A DNA stretch of 64,000 nt from Limnohabitans sp. Jir61. GTDB lineage: Bacteria > Pseudomonadota > Gammaproteobacteria > Burkholderiales > Burkholderiaceae_C. How positions within the stretch are numbered: the stretch's first letter is position 1; every line of letters begins with the position of its first letter. Location: contig NZ_NESD01000001.1 in NCBI RefSeq assembly GCF_003063545.1, positions 992,001-1,056,000 on the forward strand, given 5' to 3'. Of this stretch, positions 8,670 to 19,112 are shown one piece after another. Both the position numbers and the translations under genes were made by a program. The notes below the pieces were generated by a model that saw only the letters and a list, made by a program, of their open reading frames with translations, made no database searches and was not told where the DNA came from.

Positions 8670-9368
8670 ATGAGCACCCCACAAAACGCAGCCCCCCTGA
8701 CACAAGATGAATTAAAGACGTTGGTCGGCCAAGCCGCCCTGCAATACGTGTTACCCGGCGAAGTGGTGGGCGTGGGCACAGGCTCCACGGTGAACAAGTT
8801 CATCGACGCCTTGGCCACCATGAAAGACCAAATCAAAGGCGCGGTGTCTAGCTCGGTGGCCTCCACCGAACGCTTGCAAGCTTTGGGCATCCAAGTGTTT
8901 GAAGCGGCAGAGGTCGAAAGCCTGTCGGTCTACATCGACGGTGCAGACGAAATCGACCATCAAGGCCACATGGTCAAGGGCGGCGGCGCTGCGTTGACAC
9001 GCGAAAAAATTGTGGCCGCGCAATCCAAAATGTTTGTGTGCATTGCCGATGAAAGCAAACTGGTCGATGCATTGGGCGCATTCCCCTTACCGGTGGAAGT
9101 GATCCCCATGGCCACCGCTCGCGTGATGCGCCAGTTCGTCGCGATGGGCGGCAGCGCCAAAGTGCGTTTGAAAGACGGTCAACCCTTGGTGACTGACAAC
9201 GGCCAGCACATCGTGGACGTGACGGGTTTGAAAATCAGCGACCCGCTGAAGTTTGAGTCAGACGTGAACCAATGGCCGGGCGTGGTGACCGTGGGTGTGT
9301 TTGCGCATCAAAAAGCGCAGGTGTGTTTGCTGGGCACGTCCACCGGCGTGAAGACGCTGAAGTTTTGA
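8670..9368 (+). CDS. rpiA: ribose-5-phosphate isomerase A
   Basis: 232 residues from the ATG at 8670; an in-frame ATG at 8625 would overlap the pyrD start and adds non-conserved residues. Family motifs: [11 protein letters not shown] (phosphate loop), [21 protein letters not shown] (catalytic acids) and [14 protein letters not shown]. It interconverts ribose 5-phosphate and ribulose 5-phosphate in the pentose phosphate pathway. Its stop overlaps the TTG start of the SDR gene (TTGA), so the two are translationally coupled. Confidence 0.96.
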   Translation: MSTPQNAAPLTQDELKTLVGQAALQYVLPGEVVGVGTGSTVNKFIDALATMKDQIKGAVSSSVASTERLQALGIQVFEAAEVESLSVYIDGADEIDHQGHMVKGGGAALTREKIVAAQSKMFVCIADESKLVDALGAFPLPVEVIPMATARVMRQFVAMGGSAKVRLKDGQPLVTDNGQHIVDVTGLKISDPLKFESDVNQWPGVVTVGVFAHQKAQVCLLGTSTGVKTLKF

Positions 9369-10069
9369 AAAGCCTAGGCACTTCTTATCGGGCTTTGGTG
9401 CTGGGTGCATCGGGTGCGCTGGGGAGTGCTTTTGTTGAGGCATTGCAGGCTGATTCAGCTTGCTCGCAAGTGGTCGGCTTGTCGCGCAATTCGCAGCCTG
9501 CATTTCGTTTAGAAGACGAAGCCAGCATGGCAGCTGCGGCTGCTGAGCTGGCTGCCCAATCTCAAGGCCCGTTTCACCTCATCATCGACGCCACAGGCGC
9601 GCTCACGATCGACGGGCAGGGGCCAGAAAAACACATGGGCGCACTCAACGCCACGCAACTGGCCCGTGCCTTTGAAGTCAACACCATTGGCCCCGCGTTG
9701 CTGCTCAAACACTTTGTGCCTTTGCTCGCCACCGAGCAGCGCAGCATTTACGCCAAGCTGTCAGCGCGCGTGGGCAGCATCAGCGACAACGGCAAAGGCG
9801 GTTGGTATGGCTACCGTGCAGCCAAGGCCGCATTGAACATGGTGTTGCAAACCGCAGCGATTGAAGCCGCCCGTAAACGCCCACAACTCGTGGTGGCTGC
9901 CATGCAGCCCGGCACCGTGGCATCCAATTTGTCAGCGCCGTTTGTGCCTGCGCAAGATTGCCTCACACCCGCGCAATCGGTGGCGGGTTTACTCTGTGCT
10001 TTGGATAATTTGCCAGCGAAAGCCGCAGCGCACTTTGTGGATTACAAAGGCGCAGCGATTCCTTGGTGA
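9365..10069 (+). CDS. SDR family NAD(P)-dependent oxidoreductase
   Basis: 234 residues starting at a TTG that overlaps the rpiA stop. The cofactor loop GASGALG, the strand DATGAL and the catalytic [11 protein letters not shown] (YxxxK) are present, with a Ser three to four turns earlier in [10 protein letters not shown]. This is a classical short-chain dehydrogenase with a C-factor/CsgA-like length. The substrate is unknown. It is coupled to rpiA in an operon; the convergent oligopeptidase gene ends 3 bp downstream. Confidence 0.85.
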   Translation: MKSLGTSYRALVLGASGALGSAFVEALQADSACSQVVGLSRNSQPAFRLEDEASMAAAAAELAAQSQGPFHLIIDATGALTIDGQGPEKHMGALNATQLARAFEVNTIGPALLLKHFVPLLATEQRSIYAKLSARVGSISDNGKGGWYGYRAAKAALNMVLQTAAIEAARKRPQLVVAAMQPGTVASNLSAPFVPAQDCLTPAQSVAGLLCALDNLPAKAAAHFVDYKGAAIPW

Positions 10070-10072
10070 TGC

Positions 10073-12130
10073 TCAATGTGCGGCGCTCATCCCTTGATGG
10101 CGCAGCAGTGCATCGAGTTGAGGCTCACGCCCACGGAAGGCTTTGAACGATTCCATCGCTGGGCGGCTGCCGCCTACTTCTAGGATGGTTTCGCGGTAGC
10201 GGCGTCCTGTGTCAATGCTAGGTTCGCCATCTGCGCCTGCGGTTTCTTCAAACGCGGCGTAAGCATCGGCGCTCAGCACCTCGGCCCACTTGTAGCTGTA
10301 GTAGCCGGCTGCGTACCCGCCTGCAAAGATGTGGCTGAAGGTGTGCAGCGTGCGACCCCATGCAGGGCTTTGCAACACGGCCACTTCAGCGCGCACGTCG
10401 CGCAGCACTTGCATGAAGTCTTGCGCTTTTTCGCCGTCGGAATGCAGCAGCATGTCCACGAGTGAGAACTCGATTTGACGCAGCGTTTGCAACCCGCTTT
10501 GGAAGTTTTTGGCGGCCAGCATCTTGTCGAACAAGGCGCGTGGCAAAGGCTCGCCTGTATCCACGTGCGCGGTCATGTGGCGCAGCACGCTCCACTCCCA
10601 GCAGAAGTTTTCCATGAATTGGCTGGGCAGTTCGACCGCATCCCACTCGACGCCGCTGATGCCAGACACATCGCGCTCGTTCACTTGCGTGAGCATGTGG
10701 TGCAAGCCGTGGCCGCATTCGTGGAAGAGGGTGATCACGTCGTCGTGCGTGAGCAGCGGTGGTTTGCCACCCACGGCTTCGGAGAAGTTGCACACGAGGT
10801 GCGCCACGGGTGTTTGCAACGCACCTGTGTCGGGGCGCAACCAGCGTGCGCGCACATCGTCCATCCACGCGCCGCCGCGTTTGCCTGCGCGTGCGCCTGG
10901 GTCGAGGTAGAACTGGCCCACCAGTTGTCCCGCGCGTTCAATGCGATAGAACTCCACCGCGGGGTGCCACACCGGCGCATCGTCGCGGCGAATGCTCACC
11001 TCAAACAAGGTCTCCACAATTTTGAACAAACCTGCCAACACCTTAGGCGCAGTGAAGTACGGTTTGACTTCTTGCTCGCTGAACGCGTAACGCGCTTCTT
11101 TGAGCTTCTCGCCGATGTACGGCCAGTCCCACGGTTGTGGGTCTTGCAGGTTCAAGTGTTCGGCAGCGAAGGCGCGCATCTCGGCCACGTCTTGTTCGGC
11201 ATAGGGACGGGCACGTTTGGCGAGGTCACGCAAGAAAGCCATCACCTCGGCGGGCGACTGTGCCATCTTGGCAGCCAACGACACCTCGGCGTAGTTGGCA
11301 TAGCCCAAGAGCTGAGATTCTTCTTGGCGCAGGGCCAAGATTTCTTTCACCCACGGTGTGTTGTCTTGTTCGGCTTTACCTGCCTGCACCGCTTCCGACT
11401 GGTCAGAGGCGCGCGTGGCGTAAGCGCGGTACAGCTTTTCACGCAGGGCTGAGCTGTGGGCAAACTGCATGATGGGCAGGTAGCACGGCATTTTTAAATT
11501 CAGCTTGTGGCCTGCTACGCCATCCTTTTCAGCAGCTGCGCGTGTGGTTTGCAACACGTCGTCTGGCACACCGGCTAACTCTTCGGCGGTGACGATGGCT
11601 GACCATTGGTCAGTCGCGTCCAACACGTTCTCGCTGAACTTTTGGCTCACCTCGGCTTGGCGCTCTTGAATGGCGGCAAAGCGTTCTTTGGCAGCACCCA
11701 CCAGCTCAGCACCCGACAACACAAAGTTGCGCATGGCCAAGGTGTGGGCGTGTTTTTGTTCGGCATTCAAGCTGGCCACATCAATGGCTTTGTACTTGGC
11801 ATACAAGCGCTCGTCTGCACCGAGGCGCGTGTAAAACTCAGTCACGCGTGGCAGCGCTTCCGTATACGCGGCGCGCAACTCAGGCGTGTCGGCCACAGAG
11901 TGCAAGTGGCTCACAGCACCCCAAGCGCGGCTGAGTTTTTCGGTCGCGACATCCAGAACCGAAGCAATCGCTTTCCAGTCGGCGGGGAAGTCTGCAGCTG
12001 TGACTTTTTCTAATGCCGCATCGGCCGCAGGCAAAAGTTGGTCAAGTGCAGGCGCGATATGCGATGGTTGAATGACGTCGAACAACGGGTGATTCGAGAA
12101 ATCGAGAAGCGGATTGATAGCGTGTGTCAT
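10073..12130 (-). CDS. prlC: M3 family oligopeptidase A
   Basis: 685 residues, the usual length of bacterial oligopeptidase A. The zinc site is intact: H470-E471-x2-H474 in LFHECGHGLHHML, third ligand E500 in EWDAVELPSQ. The downstream segment with SHIFAGGYAAGYYSYKWAEVL (in two parts) is the M3 substrate-binding region. It is a cytoplasmic metallopeptidase that degrades short peptides such as released signal peptides. It starts 10 bp after the folD stop, so the two genes form an operon. Confidence 0.93.
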   Translation of the reverse strand: MTHAINPLLDFSNHPLFDVIQPSHIAPALDQLLPAADAALEKVTAADFPADWKAIASVLDVATEKLSRAWGAVSHLHSVADTPELRAAYTEALPRVTEFYTRLGADERLYAKYKAIDVASLNAEQKHAHTLAMRNFVLSGAELVGAAKERFAAIQERQAEVSQKFSENVLDATDQWSAIVTAEELAGVPDDVLQTTRAAAEKDGVAGHKLNLKMPCYLPIMQFAHSSALREKLYRAYATRASDQSEAVQAGKAEQDNTPWVKEILALRQEESQLLGYANYAEVSLAAKMAQSPAEVMAFLRDLAKRARPYAEQDVAEMRAFAAEHLNLQDPQPWDWPYIGEKLKEARYAFSEQEVKPYFTAPKVLAGLFKIVETLFEVSIRRDDAPVWHPAVEFYRIERAGQLVGQFYLDPGARAGKRGGAWMDDVRARWLRPDTGALQTPVAHLVCNFSEAVGGKPPLLTHDDVITLFHECGHGLHHMLTQVNERDVSGISGVEWDAVELPSQFMENFCWEWSVLRHMTAHVDTGEPLPRALFDKMLAAKNFQSGLQTLRQIEFSLVDMLLHSDGEKAQDFMQVLRDVRAEVAVLQSPAWGRTLHTFSHIFAGGYAAGYYSYKWAEVLSADAYAAFEETAGADGEPSIDTGRRYRETILEVGGSRPAMESFKAFRGREPQLDALLRHQGMSAAH

Positions 12131-12140
12131 ATGAAAACTT

Positions 12141-13001
12141 TCAATGCTTCTCAGATAAGGCCCGTTGCGCCGATTCCAAGGTGTTGACCAGCAGCATTGT
12201 GATGGTCATTGGTCCAACCCCACCCGGCACAGGGGTGATGTAGCCGGCCACTTCTTTCACGCCATCAAAGTCCACATCGCCGCAGAGCTTGCCTTCGTCG
12301 TTGCGGTTCATGCCCACGTCCAGCACCACTGCGCCAGGCTTGACCATGTCAGCCGTCAACACATTACGCTTGCCCACAGCGGCCACGATCACGTCGGCTT
12401 GCAGCGTGAGCGCTTTGAGGTTTTGCGTGCGCGAATGCGCCACGGTCACGGTGGCATCTTTTTGCAACAGCATGAGTGCCATGGGCTTGCCCACGATGTT
12501 GCTGCGGCCGATCACCACGGCGTGTTTGCCCTTCAGGTCGTAGCCAATGCTCTCAAGCATCTTCATGCAGCCATAAGGTGTGCAAGGCCAAAAGCCGGGC
12601 ATGCCGGTCATCAATGCGCCAGCGCTGGCGATGTGAAAACCGTCCACGTCTTTGGCGGGGCTGATGGCTTCGATCACTTTTTGCGCGTCGATATGGGCAG
12701 GCAAGGGCAGCTGCACCAAGATGCCGTGAATGCTGTCGTCGTGGTTCAGCGCTTCGACGCGGGCCAACAAGTCGGCCTCGCTCATGGTGGCTTCGTATTT
12801 CTCAAGGACTGAATGCAGGCCCGCGTCTTCGCAAGCCTTCACTTTGTTACGCACATACACCTGGCTGGCTTGGTTGTCGCCCACCAATACAACAGCCAAG
12901 CCCGGTGTCAAACCCTTGGCCTTCAAGGCTGCTGTGTCGGCCGCCACTTTGGCGCGCAGTTGTTTGGAGAGAGCGTTGCCGTCAATCAGTTGTGCAGTCA
13001 T
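12141..13001 (-). CDS. folD: bifunctional methylenetetrahydrofolate dehydrogenase/cyclohydrolase
   Basis: 286 residues. Signature blocks: [13 protein letters not shown] (catalytic Lys), [36 protein letters not shown] (NADP site) and [11 protein letters not shown] near the C-terminus. It interconverts methylene-, methenyl- and formyl-tetrahydrofolate in cytoplasmic one-carbon metabolism. It is the first gene of a pair with the oligopeptidase gene. Confidence 0.96.
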   Translation of the reverse strand: MTAQLIDGNALSKQLRAKVAADTAALKAKGLTPGLAVVLVGDNQASQVYVRNKVKACEDAGLHSVLEKYEATMSEADLLARVEALNHDDSIHGILVQLPLPAHIDAQKVIEAISPAKDVDGFHIASAGALMTGMPGFWPCTPYGCMKMLESIGYDLKGKHAVVIGRSNIVGKPMALMLLQKDATVTVAHSRTQNLKALTLQADVIVAAVGKRNVLTADMVKPGAVVLDVGMNRNDEGKLCGDVDFDGVKEVAGYITPVPGGVGPMTITMLLVNTLESAQRALSEKH

Positions 13002-13034
13002 GGTCTTGTGTATACAGAAGGGAAGTTGAATTGA

Positions 13035-13059
13035 AAACGCCCGTGAAATACGGGCGTTT
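13035..13059. terminator. rho-independent terminator after the response regulator gene
   Basis: A perfect 10-bp inverted repeat (AAACGCCCGT/ACGGGCGTTT) with a 5-nt loop lies 36 bp beyond the stop of the regulator gene on the minus strand. On that strand the stem is followed by a short T run. Confidence 0.75.
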
Positions 13060-13094
13060 AAAGGGGCGCTTAAGAGGTTGCCAAAGGCTTGTGA

Positions 13095-13721
13095 TTAGGC
13101 TTTGGCAGCGTTTTGTCCGAGTGCGGTTTTCAGCAAATCGGCCACAGTATTGGCGTTGAGCTTTTCCATGATGTTGGCGCGGTGCGCTTCCACGGTTTTG
13201 ATGCTGATGCCGAGATCGTCTGCAATTTGCTTGTTCAAGCGGCCGGCCACGATGCGCTCAAGCACTTGGGCTTCGCGGGTGGTCAGCTTGGCCATCAGCG
13301 CGTCGCGGCTGGCGGCTTGTTGATGCTCGGCGAAAGCGTCATTGGCTTGGGCCAACATACGTTCGACCAAGGGCACCAAGGTGTTTTCATCGAACGGCTT
13401 TTGTATGAAGTCCATTGCGCCTTTTTTCATCGTGTCCACAGCCATGGGCACATCGCCGTGACCTGTGATGAAAACGATGGGCAGAGGAGATTTACGTTCA
13501 ACCAAACGGTCTTGCAGCTCGAGGCCTGTCATGCCGCCCATGCGGATGTCAACAATCAAACATGCCACTTCGCGTTGATCGTAGCGGCTGAGAAACGTTT
13601 CAGCCGAATCGAAGCAGCGAACGCGATAGTCCTTGCCCTCTAACAACCATTGCAGCGAATCACGAACAGCCTCGTCGTCATCAACAACATAGACCGTACC
13701 TTTTTTGGGAATCAAACTCAT
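13095..13721 (-). CDS. FixJ/NarL-type response regulator
   Basis: 208 residues. The ATG at 13721 is preferred over the adjacent TTG at 13724. Receiver domain at residues 8-120: acidic pocket VVDDDEAVR, phospho-acceptor Asp58 in LIVDIRMGGMTG, Thr87 in VFITGHGD, Lys108 in IQKPF. The C-terminal LuxR-type helix-turn-helix is at about residues 140-200 (LTTREAQVLERIVAGRLNK, then SIKTVEAHRANIMEKL). It is the DNA-binding partner of the kinase encoded 14 bp upstream. Confidence 0.92.
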   Translation of the reverse strand: MSLIPKKGTVYVVDDDEAVRDSLQWLLEGKDYRVRCFDSAETFLSRYDQREVACLIVDIRMGGMTGLELQDRLVERKSPLPIVFITGHGDVPMAVDTMKKGAMDFIQKPFDENTLVPLVERMLAQANDAFAEHQQAASRDALMAKLTTREAQVLERIVAGRLNKQIADDLGISIKTVEAHRANIMEKLNANTVADLLKTALGQNAAKA

Positions 13722-13735
13722 CAAAAAACTCCAAC

Positions 13736-16243
13736 CTAGCGGACCGGTATCCAGAAGGAAAAGCGGCAGCCCGTTATTTCTTCCCCATTGTAGAGGTTCT
13801 CAGCCTTCATCCTGCCTTGGTGCGATTCCACAATGGAACGGCACAAATTCAGGCCAATGCCCATGCCTTCGGACTTGGTCGAGAAGAAGGCCTCAAACAA
13901 ACGCTCCAGCACCTCGGGTGGTAGGCCTCGCCCTGTGTCTGTGACTGAAAACTCAAGCACAGGCTTGCCTTCTTCGGTGCTGGGCAACACTTTGAGCTCA
14001 ACTTCGCGCTTCGTCAGGGGGCGTTGTGCCATGTCGATGGACTCAGCGGCGTTGCGCATCAAGTTGACCAGCACCTGTTCAATCAAGATAGGGTCGACGT
14101 TGACCTTGGGTAGCCGTGAAGCGAGGACTTGGTTCAATCGCACTTGACGACGACGCATTTCAATGCCCGCCAATTCCACCGCTTCAGCCACCATTTCAGT
14201 CACATCTGAGAGCGTGCGGTTGGGTTCGCTGCGTTTCACAAAGCTTCGAATGCGCTGAATGATTTGTCCTGCGCGCTGTGCTTGATGAGCCGTTTTATCC
14301 AAAGCCTTGAGCAAATCTTCTTCATTCAAGTTGTTCGCTTTGATGCGCGAAATCATGCCGCTGCAATAGTTATTGATGGCGGTCAGTGGCTGGTTTAACT
14401 CATGTGCCACGCTGGACGCCATTTCGCCCATAGTGATGAGTCGGCTAGCAGCTTCTGCGCGCTCGGCTTGTGCTTGCGCTTGTTCTTCGGCTTGGCGTCG
14501 GGGGGTGATGTCGGTGGCAATCACCATTTGTGCCAAACGGCCATCCACCCAATTGAGGTAGCGTGAGCGGACCTCTAGCCACTTATCCAGCTCAGGAATG
14601 TAGATCTCTGCGTTTTCAGCTTTCGACTCGGTGATGCCTTCGGTGGGTAAGCCCATCAAACCATCATCTTGGTCTTGAGCATCGTCTGCGGAGGCTTCTG
14701 AAATATTGCTGACTCTAGGTTGCCCCGCTTGACTGACCAAGTTCAAGTGCCCTTGGGTGGTGGCGGTGAACCATTGGCGGTACATCTTGTTTGCAAACAA
14801 GAGTTCTTTGCTACCCAGTGGGGCCACTGAGACAGATGCATCGAGTCCTTCAAGCACTGTTGTGAAACGGTCATGGGCCGCAGAGAGTTGTTCACGAATG
14901 ATGTGCTGCTCGGTAATGTCGGTCATGGACGTCATCCAACCTGTTTGCTGGCCACGCGCATCAATGAGCGGCGATACATACAAACGGGCTTCAAACAAGC
15001 TGCCATTTTTTCTCTTCACGCGCACTTGAAAACCACTGGACGTGGTTTCACCATTCAACTCTTGTGAGAGTTTTTGCTCTAGCGATTCACGGTCTTCATC
15101 TGGCCAGTAAGGGAAGGGTGGAAGCAATCCCACCAATTCTTCTTCGGTCCAGCCCGTCATTTGACAAAACGCTGCGTTCACATAGGTGATGCGACCTTTC
15201 AAGTCCATGGCGCGCATGCCTGTGAGCACTGAGTTTTCCATCGCGCGGCGGAAGTTGGTCTCTGCGATCAAAGCTTGCTGTGCCTGCACGCGTCGGCGGG
15301 TGTGACGCCAAGTGCCAATCAACATCCACGCGGTCATGGCACTGAGGACGGCCACTAGCCAAAACACGCCATTGCCAATCAAACCGGTCGAGGTGCGATA
15401 AGCCTGGGCATGCAATGAGAGCTCGTAACCCACGGGCGTGATGGGTACTTCGTATTCGTTGGTGCGAAACATCCAAGGCATCACCTCGGTCACCTTTGGA
15501 CGTGCTTTGTTGGCTTGTCCGGCAAGCACGTTGTTGGCAGAGTCGCGCAATGACACGGCATAACGGTTCGCAATTTCTCCTGGCACTGCAAATCGCAGCA
15601 TGCCTTCCATGCTGTATTCCGCAATCACCACGCCTTGAAATTTGCCGCGGTTATACATCGGCACGTGCAGTTGAATTTGTGCGTAAGGCGCAGAGCTAGG
15701 CCGCTTCTCAACGATGGGGTGTGAGTAAACCGTTTGTTGAAGTTCCCGTGCGAGCTGAAACGAATGCAACGTTTCTAAATGCGTGATGTTGTTGCCCACC
15801 ACAAAGCTCATTGTTGAGTTATTGCTTGGGCTCGCGTAGGTGGCTTGAATGCGCTGATCAGCCCCGACCCATGTCAGGCTTGCAATCTCAAGGCTTTGAA
15901 CCAAAACAGCTTTGGCTTCGGCCTTGTAGTTTTGTCGTGTGGTTTGTTCATCTGTGATGTCGCGTGCCAAGCGCATCACTTGCTCTTGCTTATCGAGCAA
16001 GCGCAAACGCAAACGCTGCTGCGCGTACTCCACATCGCGCCGCACCACTTCTTGTTCGCGGTCAATTTCTTCGTAACGCAAATACCAAAACGCAGCCGTG
16101 ATGGCGGCCATGAACAACACCACCGCGGCCAGTGGGGCCATGAAGGCGAAGCGGTCTTGGCGGTTGGGCGTTTGCTTGCGCCACCAACCACGCCACAGGT
16201 TGATCAGCGGTTGAAGGAACGGGACGATGGATGTTTTGTACAT
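13736..16243 (-). CDS. membrane PAS sensor histidine kinase (DctB/FixL-like)
   Basis: 835 residues. TM1 at about 34-55 and TM2 at about 288-310 enclose a periplasmic sensor region of roughly 230 residues. PAS domain 1 is at about 330-445, PAS domain 2 at about 455-580 with a low-complexity acidic insert near 515-545, then a short coiled coil rich in Gln/Ala. The H-box has the phospho-accepting His614 in SVAHELNQPLTAINNY, and the ATPase has N-, G1 and G2 boxes (NLMRNAAES, DTGRGLP, GMGIGLNLCRSI). The H-box style HELNQPL is that of FixL/DctB kinases. It pairs with the regulator just downstream and is divergent from aceE across 151 bp. Confidence 0.92.
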   Translation of the reverse strand: MYKTSIVPFLQPLINLWRGWWRKQTPNRQDRFAFMAPLAAVVLFMAAITAAFWYLRYEEIDREQEVVRRDVEYAQQRLRLRLLDKQEQVMRLARDITDEQTTRQNYKAEAKAVLVQSLEIASLTWVGADQRIQATYASPSNNSTMSFVVGNNITHLETLHSFQLARELQQTVYSHPIVEKRPSSAPYAQIQLHVPMYNRGKFQGVVIAEYSMEGMLRFAVPGEIANRYAVSLRDSANNVLAGQANKARPKVTEVMPWMFRTNEYEVPITPVGYELSLHAQAYRTSTGLIGNGVFWLVAVLSAMTAWMLIGTWRHTRRRVQAQQALIAETNFRRAMENSVLTGMRAMDLKGRITYVNAAFCQMTGWTEEELVGLLPPFPYWPDEDRESLEQKLSQELNGETTSSGFQVRVKRKNGSLFEARLYVSPLIDARGQQTGWMTSMTDITEQHIIREQLSAAHDRFTTVLEGLDASVSVAPLGSKELLFANKMYRQWFTATTQGHLNLVSQAGQPRVSNISEASADDAQDQDDGLMGLPTEGITESKAENAEIYIPELDKWLEVRSRYLNWVDGRLAQMVIATDITPRRQAEEQAQAQAERAEAASRLITMGEMASSVAHELNQPLTAINNYCSGMISRIKANNLNEEDLLKALDKTAHQAQRAGQIIQRIRSFVKRSEPNRTLSDVTEMVAEAVELAGIEMRRRQVRLNQVLASRLPKVNVDPILIEQVLVNLMRNAAESIDMAQRPLTKREVELKVLPSTEEGKPVLEFSVTDTGRGLPPEVLERLFEAFFSTKSEGMGIGLNLCRSIVESHQGRMKAENLYNGEEITGCRFSFWIPVR

Positions 16244-16394
16244 GTGCAGCGAGTTTATGCGCGAGGGTAAACACGGTCTTTGAATAATTATTGAATTTCA
16301 TAATAAGAAATCAATGACCGCTATTTGAAATTTAAGAAAATTGTGCGAAACTCCGTACATTCGAGTCATAACAGTGCAACAAGAGGAGACAAGC

Positions 16395-19094
16395 ATGTCA
16401 GCACAACCGAACGATCTGCGCACCGACGTGGACAGCCAAGAAACGCGTGAATGGATGGACGCGTTGTCCGCCGTCATCAATGCAGAAGGGCCTGAACGCG
16501 CGCACTTCTTGTTAGAGCAACTGCTCGAACATGCCCGCGAGAGCAGCATCGACATGCCGTTCTCTGCCACCACTGGCTACGTGAACACGATCGAACCCGA
16601 TCAAGAAGCCCATTGCCCCGGCAACATTGAAATCGAAGAACGCCTGCGCGCCTACATGCGCTGGAACGCGATGGCGATGGTGGTCAAAGCCAACCGTCAC
16701 AACCCTGCAGACGGTGGCGACCTCGGCGGTCACATTGGCTCATTCGCATCCTTAGCCCACATGTTTGGTGCGGGCTTTAACCACTTTTGGCACGCTGAAA
16801 ACGAAAACCACGGTGGCGACTGCTTGTACATCCAAGGCCACGTGTCACCCGGCGTTTACGCCCGTGCTTACCTTGAAGGCCGTTTGACGGAAGAGCAGTT
16901 GCTCAACTTCCGTCAAGAAGTCGATGGCAAAGGTTTGTCTAGCTACCCACACCCCAAACTCATGCCTGAGTTCTGGCAGTTCCCCACCGTGTCGATGGGT
17001 CTTGGTCCATTGATGGCCATCTACCAAGCGCGCTTCTTGAAGTACTTGCACGCACGCGGCATTGCCAACACCGAAAACCGCAAGGTCTGGGTGTTTTGCG
17101 GCGACGGCGAGATGGACGAAGTCGAATCTTTGGGCGCCATTGGTTTGGCCGCTCGCGAAAAACTCGACAACTTGATCTTCGTGGTCAACTGCAACTTGCA
17201 ACGCTTGGACGGCCCCGTGCGCGGCAACGGCAAGATCGTGCAAGAACTCGAAGGCGAATTCCGTGGCTCAGGCTGGAACGTCATCAAGCTCTTGTGGGGC
17301 AGCGAGTGGGACAAGCTCTTGGCCCGCGACAAAGACGGCGCATTGCGCAAGATCATGATGGACACCTTGGACGGCGACTTCCAAGCGTTCAAAGCCAACG
17401 ACGGCGCTTATGTGCGCAAGCACTTCTTCGGTCGCGATCCACGCACGCTTGAGATGGTCTCGCACATGAGCGACGACGAAATCTGGGCTTTGAAGCGCGG
17501 CGGCCACGACCCACAAAAGGTCTATGCAGCTTACGACGCAGCCGTGAAGCACAAAGACCAACCGACTGTGTTGCTCATCAAAACCGTCAAAGGTTTTGGC
17601 ATGGGCAAAGCAGGCGAGGGCAAGAACAACGTTCACCAAACCAAAAAGCTCACAGACGAAGACATCCGCTACATGCGTGATCGCTTCAACATCCCCGTGC
17701 CTGATAGCGAATTGGCCAACGTGCCGTTCTACAAGCCTGCCGATGACACCCCTGAAATGAAGTACTTGCACGAGCGCCGCAAGGCCTTGGGCGGCTACTT
17801 GCCACACCGTCGTACCAAAGCTGAAGAAAGCTTCACCGTGCCATCGTTGGACATCTTCAAATCTGTGATGGAGCCCACAGCCGAAGGCCGTGAAATTTCG
17901 ACTACTCAAGCCTATGTGCGCTTCCTCACGCAGCTCTTGCGTGACCAAGCTTTGGGCCCACGCGTGGTGCCAATTTTGGTGGACGAAGCCCGTACCTTTG
18001 GTATGGAAGGTTTGTTCCGTCAAATCGGTATTTACAACCCAGCAGGTCAGCAATACACACCGGTCGATAAAGACCAAGTGATGTATTACAAAGAAGACAA
18101 AGCCGGTCAAATCTTGCAAGAAGGTATCAACGAAGCCGGCGGTATGTCGAGCTGGATTGCAGCTGCCACCAGCTACTCCACCAGCAACCGCATCATGGTG
18201 CCGTTCTACGTGTACTACTCGATGTTTGGTTTCCAACGCATTGGCGACTTGGCCTGGGCTGCTGGCGACATGCAAGCACGCGGTTTCTTGTTGGGCGGCA
18301 CATCGGGCCGCACCACTTTGAACGGCGAAGGCTTGCAGCACGAAGACGGTCACAGCCACATCATGGCCAACACCATTCCTAACTGCGTGTCTTATGACCC
18401 CACCTTCGCACACGAAGTTGGCGTCATCCTGCACCACGGTTTGAAGCGCATGGTCGAGAAGCAAGAAAACGTTTTCTACTACATCACCTTGTTGAACGAA
18501 AACTACGCCATGCCCGGCCTCAAAGCTGGCACCGAAGAGCAAATCATCAAGGGCATGTACTTGCTGCAACAAGGCGAGGGCAAGAAGACTGCACCCCGCG
18601 TGAACTTGTTGGGCTCGGGCACTATCTTGCGCGAATCCATCGCAGCTCGCGACTTGCTCGCTGCCGATTGGGGCGTCGCTGCCAACGTGTGGAGCTGCCC
18701 AAGCTTCAACGAACTCACACGCGACGGCCAAGACGCTGAGCGTTACAACTTGTTGCACCCCACCGACAAGCCAAAAGTGCCGTTTGTCTCTGCTCAGTTG
18801 GACCCCTACGTCGGTCCAGTCGTTGCATCGACCGACTACATGAAAGCCTATGCGGAACAGATTCGTCCGTTCATCCCTAAAGGCCGCACCTACAAAGTGT
18901 TGGGCACAGACGGCTTCGGTCGTTCCGACTTCCGCAGCAAGCTGCGTGAGCACTTTGAAGTCAACCGCCACTACATCGTGGTCGCAGCCCTCAAAGCTCT
19001 CAGCGAAGAAGGCACTGTGCCAGTTGCACAAGTGGCTGAAGCCATCAAAAAGTACGGCATCAAAGTCGACAAGATCAACCCGCTGTACGCATAA
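16395..19094 (+). CDS. aceE: pyruvate dehydrogenase E1 component (homodimeric)
   Basis: 899 residues from the ATG at 16395, which has a strong AGAGGAG site; an upstream in-frame start at 16341 adds non-conserved residues. Length and blocks match the single-chain alpha2-type E1: HNPADGGDLGGHIGSFASLA, the thiamine diphosphate motif FCGDGEMDE...NLIFVVNCN, and YVYYSMFGFQRIGDLAW. It decarboxylates pyruvate and acetylates the lipoyl groups of E2. First gene of aceE-aceF-lpd (18 bp, then 9 bp spacing). Confidence 0.97.
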   Translation: MSAQPNDLRTDVDSQETREWMDALSAVINAEGPERAHFLLEQLLEHARESSIDMPFSATTGYVNTIEPDQEAHCPGNIEIEERLRAYMRWNAMAMVVKANRHNPADGGDLGGHIGSFASLAHMFGAGFNHFWHAENENHGGDCLYIQGHVSPGVYARAYLEGRLTEEQLLNFRQEVDGKGLSSYPHPKLMPEFWQFPTVSMGLGPLMAIYQARFLKYLHARGIANTENRKVWVFCGDGEMDEVESLGAIGLAAREKLDNLIFVVNCNLQRLDGPVRGNGKIVQELEGEFRGSGWNVIKLLWGSEWDKLLARDKDGALRKIMMDTLDGDFQAFKANDGAYVRKHFFGRDPRTLEMVSHMSDDEIWALKRGGHDPQKVYAAYDAAVKHKDQPTVLLIKTVKGFGMGKAGEGKNNVHQTKKLTDEDIRYMRDRFNIPVPDSELANVPFYKPADDTPEMKYLHERRKALGGYLPHRRTKAEESFTVPSLDIFKSVMEPTAEGREISTTQAYVRFLTQLLRDQALGPRVVPILVDEARTFGMEGLFRQIGIYNPAGQQYTPVDKDQVMYYKEDKAGQILQEGINEAGGMSSWIAAATSYSTSNRIMVPFYVYYSMFGFQRIGDLAWAAGDMQARGFLLGGTSGRTTLNGEGLQHEDGHSHIMANTIPNCVSYDPTFAHEVGVILHHGLKRMVEKQENVFYYITLLNENYAMPGLKAGTEEQIIKGMYLLQQGEGKKTAPRVNLLGSGTILRESIAARDLLAADWGVAANVWSCPSFNELTRDGQDAERYNLLHPTDKPKVPFVSAQLDPYVGPVVASTDYMKAYAEQIRPFIPKGRTYKVLGTDGFGRSDFRSKLREHFEVNRHYIVVAALKALSEEGTVPVAQVAEAIKKYGIKVDKINPLYA

Positions 19095-19112
19095 AAATTC
19101 GGGAGACACAAC

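Noticed and set aside
10475-11452. A 325-codon plus-strand open frame opposite the M3 oligopeptidase
   Set aside because: Shadow of prlC; no recognisable domain.
17268-19109. A 613-codon open frame on the minus strand opposite aceE
   Set aside because: It mirrors the biased codon use of a highly expressed gene; its translation is His/Val/Phe-rich without any family motif, and aceE is certain on the other strand.
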